Part shown: positions 8,870 through 17,334 of the stretch, piece by piece
Layout: every line of letters starts with the position of its first letter
Position numbering within the stretch: position 1 is the first letter of the stretch
Assembly: GCA_946494435.1 (NCBI GenBank)
Contig: CAMMBO010000001.1
Location: forward strand, 6,318 to 70,317
Length of the DNA stretch: 64,000 nt
Source of the DNA: an uncultured Mycoplasmatota bacterium
Lineage (GTDB): Bacteria; Bacillota_I; Bacilli_A; RF39; UBA660
Reading direction: 5' to 3'
Notes under the pieces: model-generated
The model's input: only the letters and a program-made list of their open reading frames with translations
Databases searched by the model: none
Told to the model about the DNA's origin: nothing
Translations under genes and position numbers: made by a program

Positions 8870-10048
8870 TTATTGTGTAATAGGAAAACTAATCTTCCCC
8901 ATATGTTTATAATTCTTAACCTTACAATGTTTTAACTCTCTAGAATTATCAAAGCTAAAGAAATCTTTAACACTCTCATCTAACCATAAATAAGGTTTCT
9001 CATCGCTTTCTATAATATCAATAATTTTCTTATCTAACTTACAATTTTTAATATATTCGGTTTCTTCAATATCTTCCACTTCTTCTAACTTATCAAGAAA
9101 CAAATTTAAAGACATCTCATAATTTTTAAAATCATTTACATGATCTTTATATTGACTTAAAAGCTCCCTATATCTTTTATATCTATCTATCTGCTCTTCT
9201 ATACCATCTACTTGATTAACATAAATATGAGCATCTTTAATAGAATAGTTAATCTTACCAGCTTCTAAATCAGTAACCTGAGCAATCATTTTTAAAAGTG
9301 TTGCATACTGAGTAACATTAAAAGGTAAACCTAAAGCCGTATCGCAACTTCTCTGATGAACAGATAAATTTAATGTATCACCTGTTACATCCCATTCCGT
9401 TGACCAAACACAAGAAGGTAAAACTGCTGTCCTCAAAAATTCATTTTGCCACAAACTATAAACCATTCTTCTATCAATTCTATTATTTTTCAAAGTATCA
9501 ATTAAATTTTGTGTAAACTTATATCTATCAGTAATAAATCCATAAGCAGTACCAATAGTACAAGCATATTCCTTACCATAAAACTTAGCCGCTTTAATAT
9601 TTTTCCCCTCAATTAAACTCTTAGCAGTTATCACATTACCTTTTTCATCATATTTAGGCCTCAACTTACCATTAGGATTATCAACAGAAACACTTAAAGG
9701 GTCTAAAACAACAACTTCCTTACCTTTATCAAAATTATCTGTACTAGGTTCATAAATACGATAAATTCCATCTTCATCAACCATCCATTCATCCCATATA
9801 TGAACACCACGTTTATGAAGTTCTCTAACATCATTAGATTGCATTTGCCAAATCCAAAGCATTTCAATAATAGCATTCTTATAAAATGTTTGTTTTGTTT
9901 GTAATATAGGAAACTCTTCCCTTAAATCAAATTCTAAATTATAACTAGGAAGCTTAATAGTATTAACACCAGTTCTATTCTCTACCTCAACCCCTTTTGA
10001 TAATATTTCTTTTTCCAAACTAATATAATCGTCATCAAATTTAGTCAT
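8870..10048 (-). CDS. thyA: Thymidylate synthase (long form)
   Basis: ThyA methylates dUMP to dTMP with methylenetetrahydrofolate. The C-terminal half has the catalytic cysteine in VLPSCVWS, then TLNLSVHQRSCDTALGLPFNVTQY for dUMP binding and DAHIYVNQV near the C-terminus of the classical core. At 392 residues it is much longer than the usual 264-316: there is an insertion at about 80-150 between the HIWDEW motif and GTAYGF, and the stretch after DAHIYVNQ is enlarged by about 60 acidic, helical residues. The CH of the common PPCH motif is CV here, as in other divergent bacterial enzymes. AGGGAGGATT supports the start. It is monocistronic or co-transcribed with the small membrane protein. Confidence 0.85.
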   Translation of the reverse strand: MTKFDDDYISLEKEILSKGVEVENRTGVNTIKLPSYNLEFDLREEFPILQTKQTFYKNAIIEMLWIWQMQSNDVRELHKRGVHIWDEWMVDEDGIYRIYEPSTDNFDKGKEVVVLDPLSVSVDNPNGKLRPKYDEKGNVITAKSLIEGKNIKAAKFYGKEYACTIGTAYGFITDRYKFTQNLIDTLKNNRIDRRMVYSLWQNEFLRTAVLPSCVWSTEWDVTGDTLNLSVHQRSCDTALGLPFNVTQYATLLKMIAQVTDLEAGKINYSIKDAHIYVNQVDGIEEQIDRYKRYRELLSQYKDHVNDFKNYEMSLNLFLDKLEEVEDIEETEYIKNCKLDKKIIDIIESDEKPYLWLDESVKDFFSFDNSRELKHCKVKNYKHMGKISFPITQ

Positions 10049-10105
10049 AATAATCCTCCCTACTTTCCCTAATTACTCTTTAATTAAGAATATCATTAAC
10101 TAAAT

Positions 10106-10158
10106 TCAAAATCAAGTAAGCAATTTATAACATCAAAATCAAGTAAGCAATTTATAAC
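10106..10158. repeat. Two-copy tandem repeat, period 27 bp
   Basis: Positions 10106-10131 and 10133-10158 are identical 26-base copies one base apart. They lie between the divergent thyA and hrb genes, within the likely promoter region of both. No palindrome is obvious inside the unit. Confidence 0.8.
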
Positions 10159-10197
10159 TCCAATAATCTGTTATAATAATTATGAAAGGAGAAGAAA

Positions 10198-10840
10198 ATG
10201 AATTTACAAATATTAAACAATATCTCTTATGGGATGTATATAATAACAACAAAAGGGAATAATAAAAATGTAGGATGTATTATAAACACAGTATGTCAAA
10301 TAACATCAGAAAAGCCAGTTATTTCTATAAGTTTAAACAAACAAAATTATACAAACAAAGAAATGTAGTATCTCAATATTATCAGAAGAAGCAAATAAAG
10401 AATTAATTGGCATATTTGGTTATTTCTCATCAAAAGATACTGATAAATTTAAAGATACTATCTATGAAGAAATAGATGGCTTACCTATTGTTAAAGAAGG
10501 AAGCAATGCTTATATAATAGGAGATGTTATTGATATTATAAGTGTAGAAACTCACGATATATTTCTAATAAGAGTTAAAAAGACAGCACAACTAACTAAT
10601 GATACTTCTATGACTTATAAATATTATCATGAAGTATTAAAAGGTAAAGCCCCTAAAAAAGCACCTACATATATAAAGGAGGAGAATATTAATTTGAACA
10701 AAGAAGGAAATAAATACAAATGTACCGTTTGTGGATATATTTATGATGATGCTAAAGAAGAAATTAAATTTGAGGATTTACCAAATGATTGGAAATGTCC
10801 AGTATGTGGGGTAGGTAAAGATAAATTTATTAAACTATAA
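10198..10840 (+). pseudogene. hrb: Broken flavin reductase-rubredoxin fusion (high-molecular-weight rubredoxin)
   Basis: The reading frame opens at an ATG at 10198 behind AAAGGAG and encodes a flavin reductase-like N-terminus ([28 protein letters not shown]), but meets a TAG at 10366. The following frame continues the same protein without a start: [21 protein letters not shown], then a rubredoxin domain at the C-terminus with both CxxC pairs ([10 protein letters not shown] and [11 protein letters not shown]). About six to eight residues seem to be missing at the junction. Intact relatives are FMN- and iron-containing proteins that pass electrons to rubredoxin partners under oxidative stress in anaerobes. 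The repeated AAGAAATG at the break suggests deletion between short direct repeats. A rubredoxin-only product from an inner ATG (10610) is possible. Confidence 0.75.
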
Positions 10841-10841
10841 G

Positions 10842-10875
10842 AAAACTTGGCTATTTAAAGTCAAGCTCTTTTATT
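10842..10875. terminator. Bidirectional terminator between hrb and the nucleoside kinase
   Basis: CTTGGCT (10846-10852) pairs with AGTCAAG (10859-10865) with one G-U pair on the plus strand, flanked by AAAA on the left and CTCTTTTATT on the right. It lies between convergent genes. Confidence 0.6.
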
Positions 10876-12526
10876 CATGATAACAACTACCACCAATAAA
10901 CTCTCTAATTATAGAGTCATCTGGAATACTCTCACTTGGTATTGGTAATATAAGTCTTAAAATATTAAGAAGTCTCTTCGCTTCTTCATAATAAGGAGAA
11001 TCTTCATCTACTGAATAAAGTAAAGGTTCAACATAAGTTTTTAATACACCTAACTCATATATTAATGCTGTATTAATAGTAATATCCGCTTCATCTTGGT
11101 AAGGAAATATGTACTTTTCTTCCCCTCCCCTAACATTACTCCATACTTTTAAGGTATCTACTACATTATATCCTCTAGTTCTATTATCTCTAATTATTCT
11201 TCTTAAAAGTCTATTATCTGTAGTAGGAAAACGATTATGATAATCTATATTAAGTTCTGTCAAAGCTGATAAATATATTTTATATTTGTTTTTAGCAGGT
11301 ATTTCTTTTAAAACTTTAGTATTAAGGGCATGTATTCCTTCTATTAATAAAACATCATCTTTATCAAGTTTTAACTCTTTAACAAACTCTTTAACCCCTT
11401 CTTTAAAGTTATAGATAGGAGCCATTACATCTTTACCCTCTAACAACTCATTAACTTGTTTAGTAAGTAACTTGTTATCAACCGCTTCAAAACATTCATA
11501 ATCTTTCTCTCCTTTTTCATTTAAAGGAGTCTTATCTCTATCTACAAAGTAATCATCCATACTAATCATCTTAGGATTAAGTCCAAAACTCTTTAAATAC
11601 ATACATAGTTTAGTAGTAGTTGTCGTCTTACCACTAGAAGAAGGTCCTGCAAGTAATATAATTTTCTTATCTTTTTTATTATCTACTATCTTTCTCGCAA
11701 CACTTAAAAGTCTATTACTCTGTAATGTTTCATCTATTCTAATTAAATCCGCAATCTTACCACGACTAACAACTTCATTTAAATCGGCAATAGTCTCTAT
11801 CTTCATTAACTTAGTCCATTCTCTACACTCTTTAAAGACTTTAAACATATTAGGATGATGGACATAAGTTTTAATTTGATTATGAGAATACTCTGTAGGA
11901 AATTGAAGTACAAATCCATTATCATCTACATAAGTTAGTTTAAACTCTTTTAAACATGAAGTAGAAGGAGGCATCTTACCATAAAAGTAATTATAGTAGT
12001 TACCTAATCTATAAAGAGTAATAAATGTATTAGTATTATATTTCATTATCCTAGCTTTCGCTAAATCATTAATACTCTCAAAATAATGTATAGCAGATAT
12101 TCTTTCAACACTAACTTTAGTAATAGATAAATCCATCTCTACTAGTTTTAACATCTTTCTAGCAATTGTTTTAAGAATTGTCTCTGTTAAAGGAAAACTT
12201 GTCTTAATATAAATTCCCTTATCTAATGAATGCATTACTACTATATTAGCATCAAGGCCAAATATCTCTTTAACTGCAACTATAAGTAAAAAAGTTAATC
12301 CTGCAATATGGGCTCTATTACCTATTTTAGAATTTAAATCATAAAAGGTTATTCCACAAGAATCATTAACAACATAACTAAGCTCTCTATATACATTATT
12401 AACACTTGCTAAAATAATAGGAAAACGATAATCTTTTTGATACTCTTTACTAAGTTGTAATAAAGTTATTCCAGAAGGAACAGTCTCTTCTTTACCATTA
12501 ATTGTTACTTTAACTTCTTCTATCAT
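10871..12526 (-). CDS. TGS domain / uridine kinase-like nucleoside kinase fusion
   Basis: The 551-residue protein joins a ThrRS-like N-terminus to a P-loop kinase. Residues 1-60 resemble a TGS domain (EEVKVTINGKEETVPSGITLLQL), residues 70-210 resemble the second, editing-like domain of threonyl-tRNA synthetase but lack its usual HxxxH pair, and from about 290 there is a uridine kinase/phosphoribulokinase domain with Walker A GPSSSGKTTT, DDYFVDRD and LLIEGIHALN. Such fusions are common in Clostridia and Thermotoga and are annotated as nucleoside kinases. The substrate and the purpose of the tRNA-synthetase-like half are unknown. GAGGGTG precedes the ATG. It appears to be transcribed alone. Confidence 0.8.
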   Translation of the reverse strand: MIEEVKVTINGKEETVPSGITLLQLSKEYQKDYRFPIILASVNNVYRELSYVVNDSCGITFYDLNSKIGNRAHIAGLTFLLIVAVKEIFGLDANIVVMHSLDKGIYIKTSFPLTETILKTIARKMLKLVEMDLSITKVSVERISAIHYFESINDLAKARIMKYNTNTFITLYRLGNYYNYFYGKMPPSTSCLKEFKLTYVDDNGFVLQFPTEYSHNQIKTYVHHPNMFKVFKECREWTKLMKIETIADLNEVVSRGKIADLIRIDETLQSNRLLSVARKIVDNKKDKKIILLAGPSSSGKTTTTTKLCMYLKSFGLNPKMISMDDYFVDRDKTPLNEKGEKDYECFEAVDNKLLTKQVNELLEGKDVMAPIYNFKEGVKEFVKELKLDKDDVLLIEGIHALNTKVLKEIPAKNKYKIYLSALTELNIDYHNRFPTTDNRLLRRIIRDNRTRGYNVVDTLKVWSNVRGGEEKYIFPYQDEADITINTALIYELGVLKTYVEPLLYSVDEDSPYYEEAKRLLNILRLILPIPSESIPDDSIIREFIGGSCYHE

Positions 12527-12651
12527 TCTAACACCCTCTTAATTCTATATATGATTATATCAAAATTAACATACAAAGTCTAATAATTTTGCCACATCTT
12601 GTAAGGTATAATTTAAAGTTTATTTGGATATAGTAGAATTAGGTGATAATA

Positions 12652-13221
12652 ATGAATTTAATACCCATGATTGTTGATAAAGAAATAAATGGAGAAAGAA
12701 GTTATGATATTTTTTCTAAGCTTTTAAAGAATAGAATTATTATTTTAAGTGGAACTATTAATGATGAATCTGCTAACACAATCGTCGCTGAACTATTATA
12801 TTTAGACTCTCTAAATCATGAAGATATTTCTCTTTATATCAATTCCCCTGGAGGTTCAGTAACAGCAGGTTTCGCTATCTATGACACCATGAATTTAATT
12901 AAAAGTGATGTTTCTACCATCTGTATGGGAATGGCTGCATCAATGGCTGCTTTTCTTCTATCTAGTGGCAAGAAAGGAAAACGATATGCTCTTCCTAACA
13001 GTGAAGTAATGATACACCAACCCTTAGGAGGAGCGGAAGGCCAAGCGACAGAAATAAAGATAGCCGCAGAACATATCTTAAAGACTAAAAAAAAGCTAAA
13101 TAAAATCCTAGCTTTAAATACTAAACAAAAATTAGAAAAAATAGAACAAGATACAGAAAGAGATTATTTTCTAGAAGCTAAGGAAGCTAAAGAGTATGGA
13201 CTAATAGATAAGGTTCTTTAA
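12652..13221 (+). CDS. clpP: ATP-dependent Clp protease proteolytic subunit-like
   Basis: ClpP forms the barrel-shaped serine protease that degrades substrates fed by ClpC or ClpX. The triad is visible: Ser97 in GMAASMA, His122 in MIHQP and Asp171 in [37 protein letters not shown] is the usual oxyanion-side block. I used the ATG at 12652, six bases after AGGTG; a GTG at 12643 overlaps that site. The N-terminus is close to standard ClpP. It is the only plus-strand core gene in this part and its partner clpC lies at 35-37 kb. The 3' end overlaps the convergent DUF3006 gene by four bases. Confidence 0.92.
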   Translation: MNLIPMIVDKEINGERSYDIFSKLLKNRIIILSGTINDESANTIVAELLYLDSLNHEDISLYINSPGGSVTAGFAIYDTMNLIKSDVSTICMGMAASMAAFLLSSGKKGKRYALPNSEVMIHQPLGGAEGQATEIKIAAEHILKTKKKLNKILALNTKQKLEKIEQDTERDYFLEAKEAKEYGLIDKVL

Positions 13222-13436
13222 TCTACAAAGACTTTATCCATTAGTTTTTTTATTTTTTTCTTTCTCTGTTTAGTTTTCTTCTTATTAACAAAGACTTCTT
13301 TAGTATCACTATCAATCTCTAAAACATCACCCTCTTTAACAGAAGGAAGTTTATCTATTCGATAAGTCATAACTCTGCCTTTATCAAGTTCAACTACTAC
13401 TAAATTATTCTCTATTCTATCAACAATTACTTCCAT
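13218..13436 (-). CDS. DUF3006-family small protein
   Basis: A 72-residue protein beginning [20 protein letters not shown] and containing [13 protein letters not shown], the pattern of DUF3006 proteins, which are small beta-rich proteins of unknown function, followed by a very lysine-rich tail. The start is uncertain. The ATG at 13436 gives the usual N-terminus but has no ribosome binding site; a perfect GAGGAGGTG lies farther upstream, 8 bases before an in-frame ATA at 13460, and a GTG at 13469 overlaps it. It converges on clpP, whose stop it overlaps. Confidence 0.65.
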   Translation of the reverse strand: MEVIVDRIENNLVVVELDKGRVMTYRIDKLPSVKEGDVLEIDSDTKEVFVNKKKTKQRKKKIKKLMDKVFVD

Positions 13437-13709
13437 AGGTTTAACATATTCGCTAAATATAAAAAGCACCTCCTCTCACACATAATATCTCTTTCTAAAG
13501 ACACTATAACAGAAAAGAAATGCTTTGCAAAATTACGATTTTTCTAAATTCAAGACATTTTTCTTAGCAATTTTCAAAATCCCCTAGGAGAAAATACAAT
13601 ATCTAAGCCTAAATTCATCTAAATATTTAAAATTACAACTTTTTCATTTTTTAACACATAAAGTCCGATTATATTCAAGTATTAACTTTTCCTACTTACA
13701 ATAAAACTG

Positions 13710-14045
13710 GTGATAAAAAATGTACTAGCTAATTATTATGATGTTAACTTAGATTATTTATTAGGTATATCTAACAAGATAGAACATAGTGAGAAGTTAA
13801 AGATTGATTATAAAAAGATATGTGAAAGGCTATTAGAATTAAGAAAAGAAAATCACTTAACGCAAGCCAAATTAAGTGATAAAATAGGCTTCTTTTAAAC
13901 AACCTATTCTAGTTTTGAAACAGGGGCAAGATGCCCTACTACACACAAATTACTATATATAGTAAACTTTTATAATGCTTCTATGGACTACGTTGTAGGT
14001 AGAACTGATACAAAGAAAATATATAAAAGTATTTATCTTAATTAA
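13710..14045 (+). pseudogene. Decayed XRE-family helix-turn-helix regulator
   Basis: The fragment opens at a GTG (13710) in the middle of a helix-turn-helix module (NYYDVNLDYLLGISNK), continues into a second XRE domain (YKKICERLLELRKENHLTQAKLSDKIGF) and stops at 13898. The next frame then continues the same fold: TTYSSFETGARCP, then YIVNFYNASMDYVVGRTDTK, ending at 14045. This is one reading frame broken by a frameshift near 13890-13903, with the N-terminus also missing. The original product was a two-module XRE DNA-binding protein. Its 3' end overlaps the convergent ATPase gene. Confidence 0.7.
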
Positions 14046-15316
14046 TTCTTCAAGCATCCTACAGGAATAACATAAACATCATCATCACGCTTATAAGCAT
14101 AATTACCAGTTGCAGTTAATACCATCATGAATGATGGTTTTTTCATTTTTTCAGTATCTATTTTATTTTGCATTTTAATTAAATTTTTAGCACCTTCATC
14201 AATTAGTTTATCTCCACCAAGTTTTATTTCAACAAGTCCATAAGAACCATTTCTTAAATGTATAACAGCATCACATTCTAAAGAAGATGAATCTCTATAA
14301 TGATAAACACTTCCATTTATACTTTCTGCATAAACCCTTAAATCCCTAACACATAATGTTTCAAATACCAAACCAAAAGTATTTAAATCATTAATTAAAT
14401 CTTCTGGTCCTATTCCAAGACTAGCAGTTGCAATAGAAGGATCAATAAAATATCTAGTATCAGAAGTTCTTATAGCAGTTTTACTTCTTAAATTTGGATT
14501 CCATGCTGGAGACTCTTCTATTACAAATATTTTTTTCAAAGCATTAATATATGAAAAAACTGTATCTGTATCTAAAGCAAAAGAATCATTATTTATCATA
14601 TCATTTTTTATTGTTTCTATTGATGCTTGGCTACCAATATTTCTAGCATAACTCCTCATTAAATTCTTTACTCTAAGAGGATTTCTACTAACATCATCAA
14701 CTCTGGATATATCAGAATTAACAATTGCATCATAATAATCAAAAGCTAAGTCTAAAGCAATATCTTTATCTAAAAATATACTTCTTGGCCATCCTCCTCT
14801 ACAACATAAATAGGCAATATCTTCAAGTGATAGATTATTTATTCCATTAACAGGGGATGGACTATTAAATAAATCTTTAAGACTTATAGTACCAGTTGAT
14901 TCTCCTGATTCATATAAAGTCATAGGTCTCATTAATAACCATGAAAACCTTCCAGTCCCAGTATGTGCGATTTTACTTCTATCTACAGGAACAGCTGAAC
15001 CAGTAAGAATAAATTGTCCTTCTTCCCCTCTATGATCTACTTCAAATCTAATTGCATCCCATAACTTTGGAGCAAGTTGCCATTCGTCAATTAACCTAGG
15101 AGTATCGCCAGTCAATAATAAAGCAGGATTGATGTCTGCAAGAGTTAAATTTTGTTCTTGATTCGCTGGATCAGCCATATATAATACACTTTTTGAAATT
15201 TGCTCTGCTGTAGTTGTTTTCCCACACCATTTAGGTCCTTCTATCAAAACAGCACCTTTTCCTTTTAGTTTCCTTTCTAATATTTCATCAGCAATTCTAC
15301 TTTTATATTTTTCCAT
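14042..15316 (-). CDS. AAA_14/DUF4143-family ATPase (first copy)
   Basis: A 424-residue P-loop ATPase with Walker A GPKWCGKTTTAEQ (about 27-39), Walker B PRLIDEWQLAP and the sensor-like FILTGSAVP, then a C-terminal DUF4143 domain with the PD-(D/E)XK-like core CDAVIHLRNGSYGLVEIKLG. The family is widespread and functionally obscure; links to mobile elements and toxin-antitoxin functions have been proposed. AAAGGAGACC supports the ATG at 15316; a longer frame would read into the upstream tandem repeats. It lies just downstream of whiA, with a 23-bp-period array between. A second, distant relative at 33943 has the same arrangement after clpC. Confidence 0.85.
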   Translation of the reverse strand: MEKYKSRIADEILERKLKGKGAVLIEGPKWCGKTTTAEQISKSVLYMADPANQEQNLTLADINPALLLTGDTPRLIDEWQLAPKLWDAIRFEVDHRGEEGQFILTGSAVPVDRSKIAHTGTGRFSWLLMRPMTLYESGESTGTISLKDLFNSPSPVNGINNLSLEDIAYLCCRGGWPRSIFLDKDIALDLAFDYYDAIVNSDISRVDDVSRNPLRVKNLMRSYARNIGSQASIETIKNDMINNDSFALDTDTVFSYINALKKIFVIEESPAWNPNLRSKTAIRTSDTRYFIDPSIATASLGIGPEDLINDLNTFGLVFETLCVRDLRVYAESINGSVYHYRDSSSLECDAVIHLRNGSYGLVEIKLGGDKLIDEGAKNLIKMQNKIDTEKMKKPSFMMVLTATGNYAYKRDDDVYVIPVGCLKN

Positions 15317-15374
15317 TTTAAGGTCTCCTTTTGAAATAATTTTAACATTAAATAATACTTTTTTCAATGCTTTT

Positions 15375-15443
15375 CGGTAATTTGTAGACTTTTTATTCGG
15401 CAATTTGTGAGCTTTTTATTCGGTAATTTGTAGTTTTTAAGGT
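15375..15443. repeat. Three-copy tandem array, period 23 bp, upstream of an AAA_14/DUF4143 gene
   Basis: Units start at 15375, 15398 and 15421, each beginning CGGYAATTTGT; copies one and two differ at a few positions and copy three diverges at its right end. The array fills the space between the whiA stop codon (15450) and the leader of the DUF4143 ATPase gene, whose transcript it probably starts or precedes. Confidence 0.85.
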
Positions 15444-15449
15444 TACTAT

Positions 15450-16361
15450 TTAATTATCTAAAAATTTAAGTGCTAACTCTTTAATCTTCCTAAATCTATG
15501 ATTAAGTCCTGACTTAGTGATTTTTTTACCCGTCTCTAAGCTGATAATCTCACTTAATTCTTTTAATGAAGCTTCTTGATATTTCTTACGATATTCTAAA
15601 GCTTCTTTAGTCTTATCATCAAGTAATTCTATCGCCATATTATCTTCAAGTATCTTAATATAATTTAACTGTTCCATCGCTGAATCTATTACTCTATCCA
15701 TATTTGCTTGTTCACAATTATTAAGACGATTAGTTTTATTTTTAGCATCCCTATAAACTCTTATCTCTTCATAGTAAAGCACTGCTTTACTACAACCAAT
15801 TATCTTTAAAAAATCACTTATCTTATCAGCTTCTTTAATATATATCATAAATCCTTTATCACGACTTAATAATTTAGCATTAAGTGAATAAGTATTAAGA
15901 AGTTTCTGAACAAAAACAGCTTCTTCGCTTCTTTCTATTAAAAACTCTAAATGATATCTACTAGTCTTAGGGTCATTAATACTACCACTACTCAAAAAAA
16001 CTGCTCTTAAATACCCCCTAACCTCATCATCAGACTCTACTAAATAACTAGGAACAACTTCACTATCAATACAAAAAGTTTCTTTAATAAAGTCATCTCC
16101 AAAGGCAATAACTAAAGCTTTAAGTTTATTTTTACTGAAATTATTATTATCTAAAAGCTCTTCACTATAAGATATCTCTTCATAACTATCAAGTAATTCT
16201 TTTAAGTATGCTATAACAGCATCATTCTCACTACTAATAGTAATAGAATCTTTAATTATTTGATAATTATTACGAAAAAATCCTGAGATTAAAGCTATTT
16301 TAGCAGTCTCAGTTATTTTTAATGTAGTTATTTCATTTTTTACTGTACCAGTAAAAGACAT
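15450..16361 (-). CDS. whiA: WhiA-family sporulation/division DNA-binding protein
   Basis: WhiA joins a LAGLIDADG-like N-terminal domain to a helix-turn-helix. It is needed for sporulation in Streptomyces and affects chromosome segregation and division in Bacillus. The 303-residue product has MSFTGTVKNEI, GYLRAVFLSSGSINDPKTSRYHLEF in the middle, and the C-terminal LKELSEIISLETGKKITKSGLNHRFRKI helix-turn-helix. The start follows AGGGGGAATG. It is 12 bases downstream of glmR, as in Bacillus, and so in an operon with trxB-glmR. RapZ (yvcJ), normally just before glmR, is absent here. Confidence 0.95.
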   Translation of the reverse strand: MSFTGTVKNEITTLKITETAKIALISGFFRNNYQIIKDSITISSENDAVIAYLKELLDSYEEISYSEELLDNNNFSKNKLKALVIAFGDDFIKETFCIDSEVVPSYLVESDDEVRGYLRAVFLSSGSINDPKTSRYHLEFLIERSEEAVFVQKLLNTYSLNAKLLSRDKGFMIYIKEADKISDFLKIIGCSKAVLYYEEIRVYRDAKNKTNRLNNCEQANMDRVIDSAMEQLNYIKILEDNMAIELLDDKTKEALEYRKKYQEASLKELSEIISLETGKKITKSGLNHRFRKIKELALKFLDN

Positions 16362-16373
16362 AAGACATTCCCC

Positions 16374-17327
16374 CTATTTCATTAAGTAAGAAAAGATTAA
16401 AGAACTAAGTCTCTGACTATGATGCTTAAGAGTTCCATCGGCAATAGTAAGTAAATCTGCTTCAATAAATTCAGTATCTAACTTAGATAAAACTGGATAA
16501 TCTATTTTAACTGGATCTTTTCTTTCTTTATTAGAATACCTTAAAGCCATCTCTTCACTTATTTTAGAATTAGAGGCAATAACAGCATCAAGTTTATGTT
16601 TACCTAAGTAACTATTTATAAGCTTAACATGGTCACTTACAGTAAAGTCATCAGTCTCTCCAGGTTGTGTTACGATATTACATAAATACATAATAGGAGC
16701 TTTTGTCCTATCTAAACATTCAATAACTTCTGTAGAAATAAGATGAGGAAGTAAACTAGTATAAATGCTTCCCATACTAAAGATGATTAAATCTGCTTTC
16801 CCAATAGCAGTTTTAACTTCTTCTAACACTTTAGGTTGTTTTTTATAGAAAAGTTTTTTTACTTTCTTCTCACTCTTAGTGATAGAAGCTTCTCCTTCTA
16901 CAATACTACCATCCATCATTTCTGCCATAAGTGTTACATTGGCATCTTCTGTTAATGGTAATACTTTATTTTTAATATCTAAAAGAGTACAAAGTTCATT
17001 AATTGATTCTTTTAAACTCCCTGTAATATTTAAAAGAGAAATAAGTATTAAGTTACCCAAAGCATGTCCATCTAAATCACTTGTTGTATTAAAGCGATAT
17101 TCTAACATTTTCTTAATATTATCACTAGTAGAAGATAAACTACTAAGAACTTGTCTAATATCTCCAACAGCAGGAACATGAAACTCCTCCCTTAATTTAC
17201 CTGTACTTCTCCCACTATCTGAAACAGTTATAACAGCAGTTATATCTAAAGGAAAATCTTTAAGTCCTTTAAGCAAATAAGAAAGCCCTGTTCCTCCTCC
17301 AAAAACAACTATTTTTTTATTATTCAT
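16374..17327 (-). CDS. glmR: GlmR/YvcK-family regulator of cell-wall precursor flux
   Basis: The 317-residue protein starts KIVVFGGGTGLSYLLKGLK and has TVSDSGRSTGKLREEF, AVGDIRQVL and GHALGNLILISLL, the signature of the CofD-like YvcK family. In Bacillus GlmR binds UDP-GlcNAc and stimulates GlmS, steering carbon into peptidoglycan precursors. The ATG follows GGAGATGAG. It sits between trxB and whiA with 7- and 12-base gaps, so all three are very likely one operon. No unusual residues were noticed. Confidence 0.93.
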   Translation of the reverse strand: MNNKKIVVFGGGTGLSYLLKGLKDFPLDITAVITVSDSGRSTGKLREEFHVPAVGDIRQVLSSLSSTSDNIKKMLEYRFNTTSDLDGHALGNLILISLLNITGSLKESINELCTLLDIKNKVLPLTEDANVTLMAEMMDGSIVEGEASITKSEKKVKKLFYKKQPKVLEEVKTAIGKADLIIFSMGSIYTSLLPHLISTEVIECLDRTKAPIMYLCNIVTQPGETDDFTVSDHVKLINSYLGKHKLDAVIASNSKISEEMALRYSNKERKDPVKIDYPVLSKLDTEFIEADLLTIADGTLKHHSQRLSSLIFSYLMK

Positions 17328-17334
17328 CTACTAC

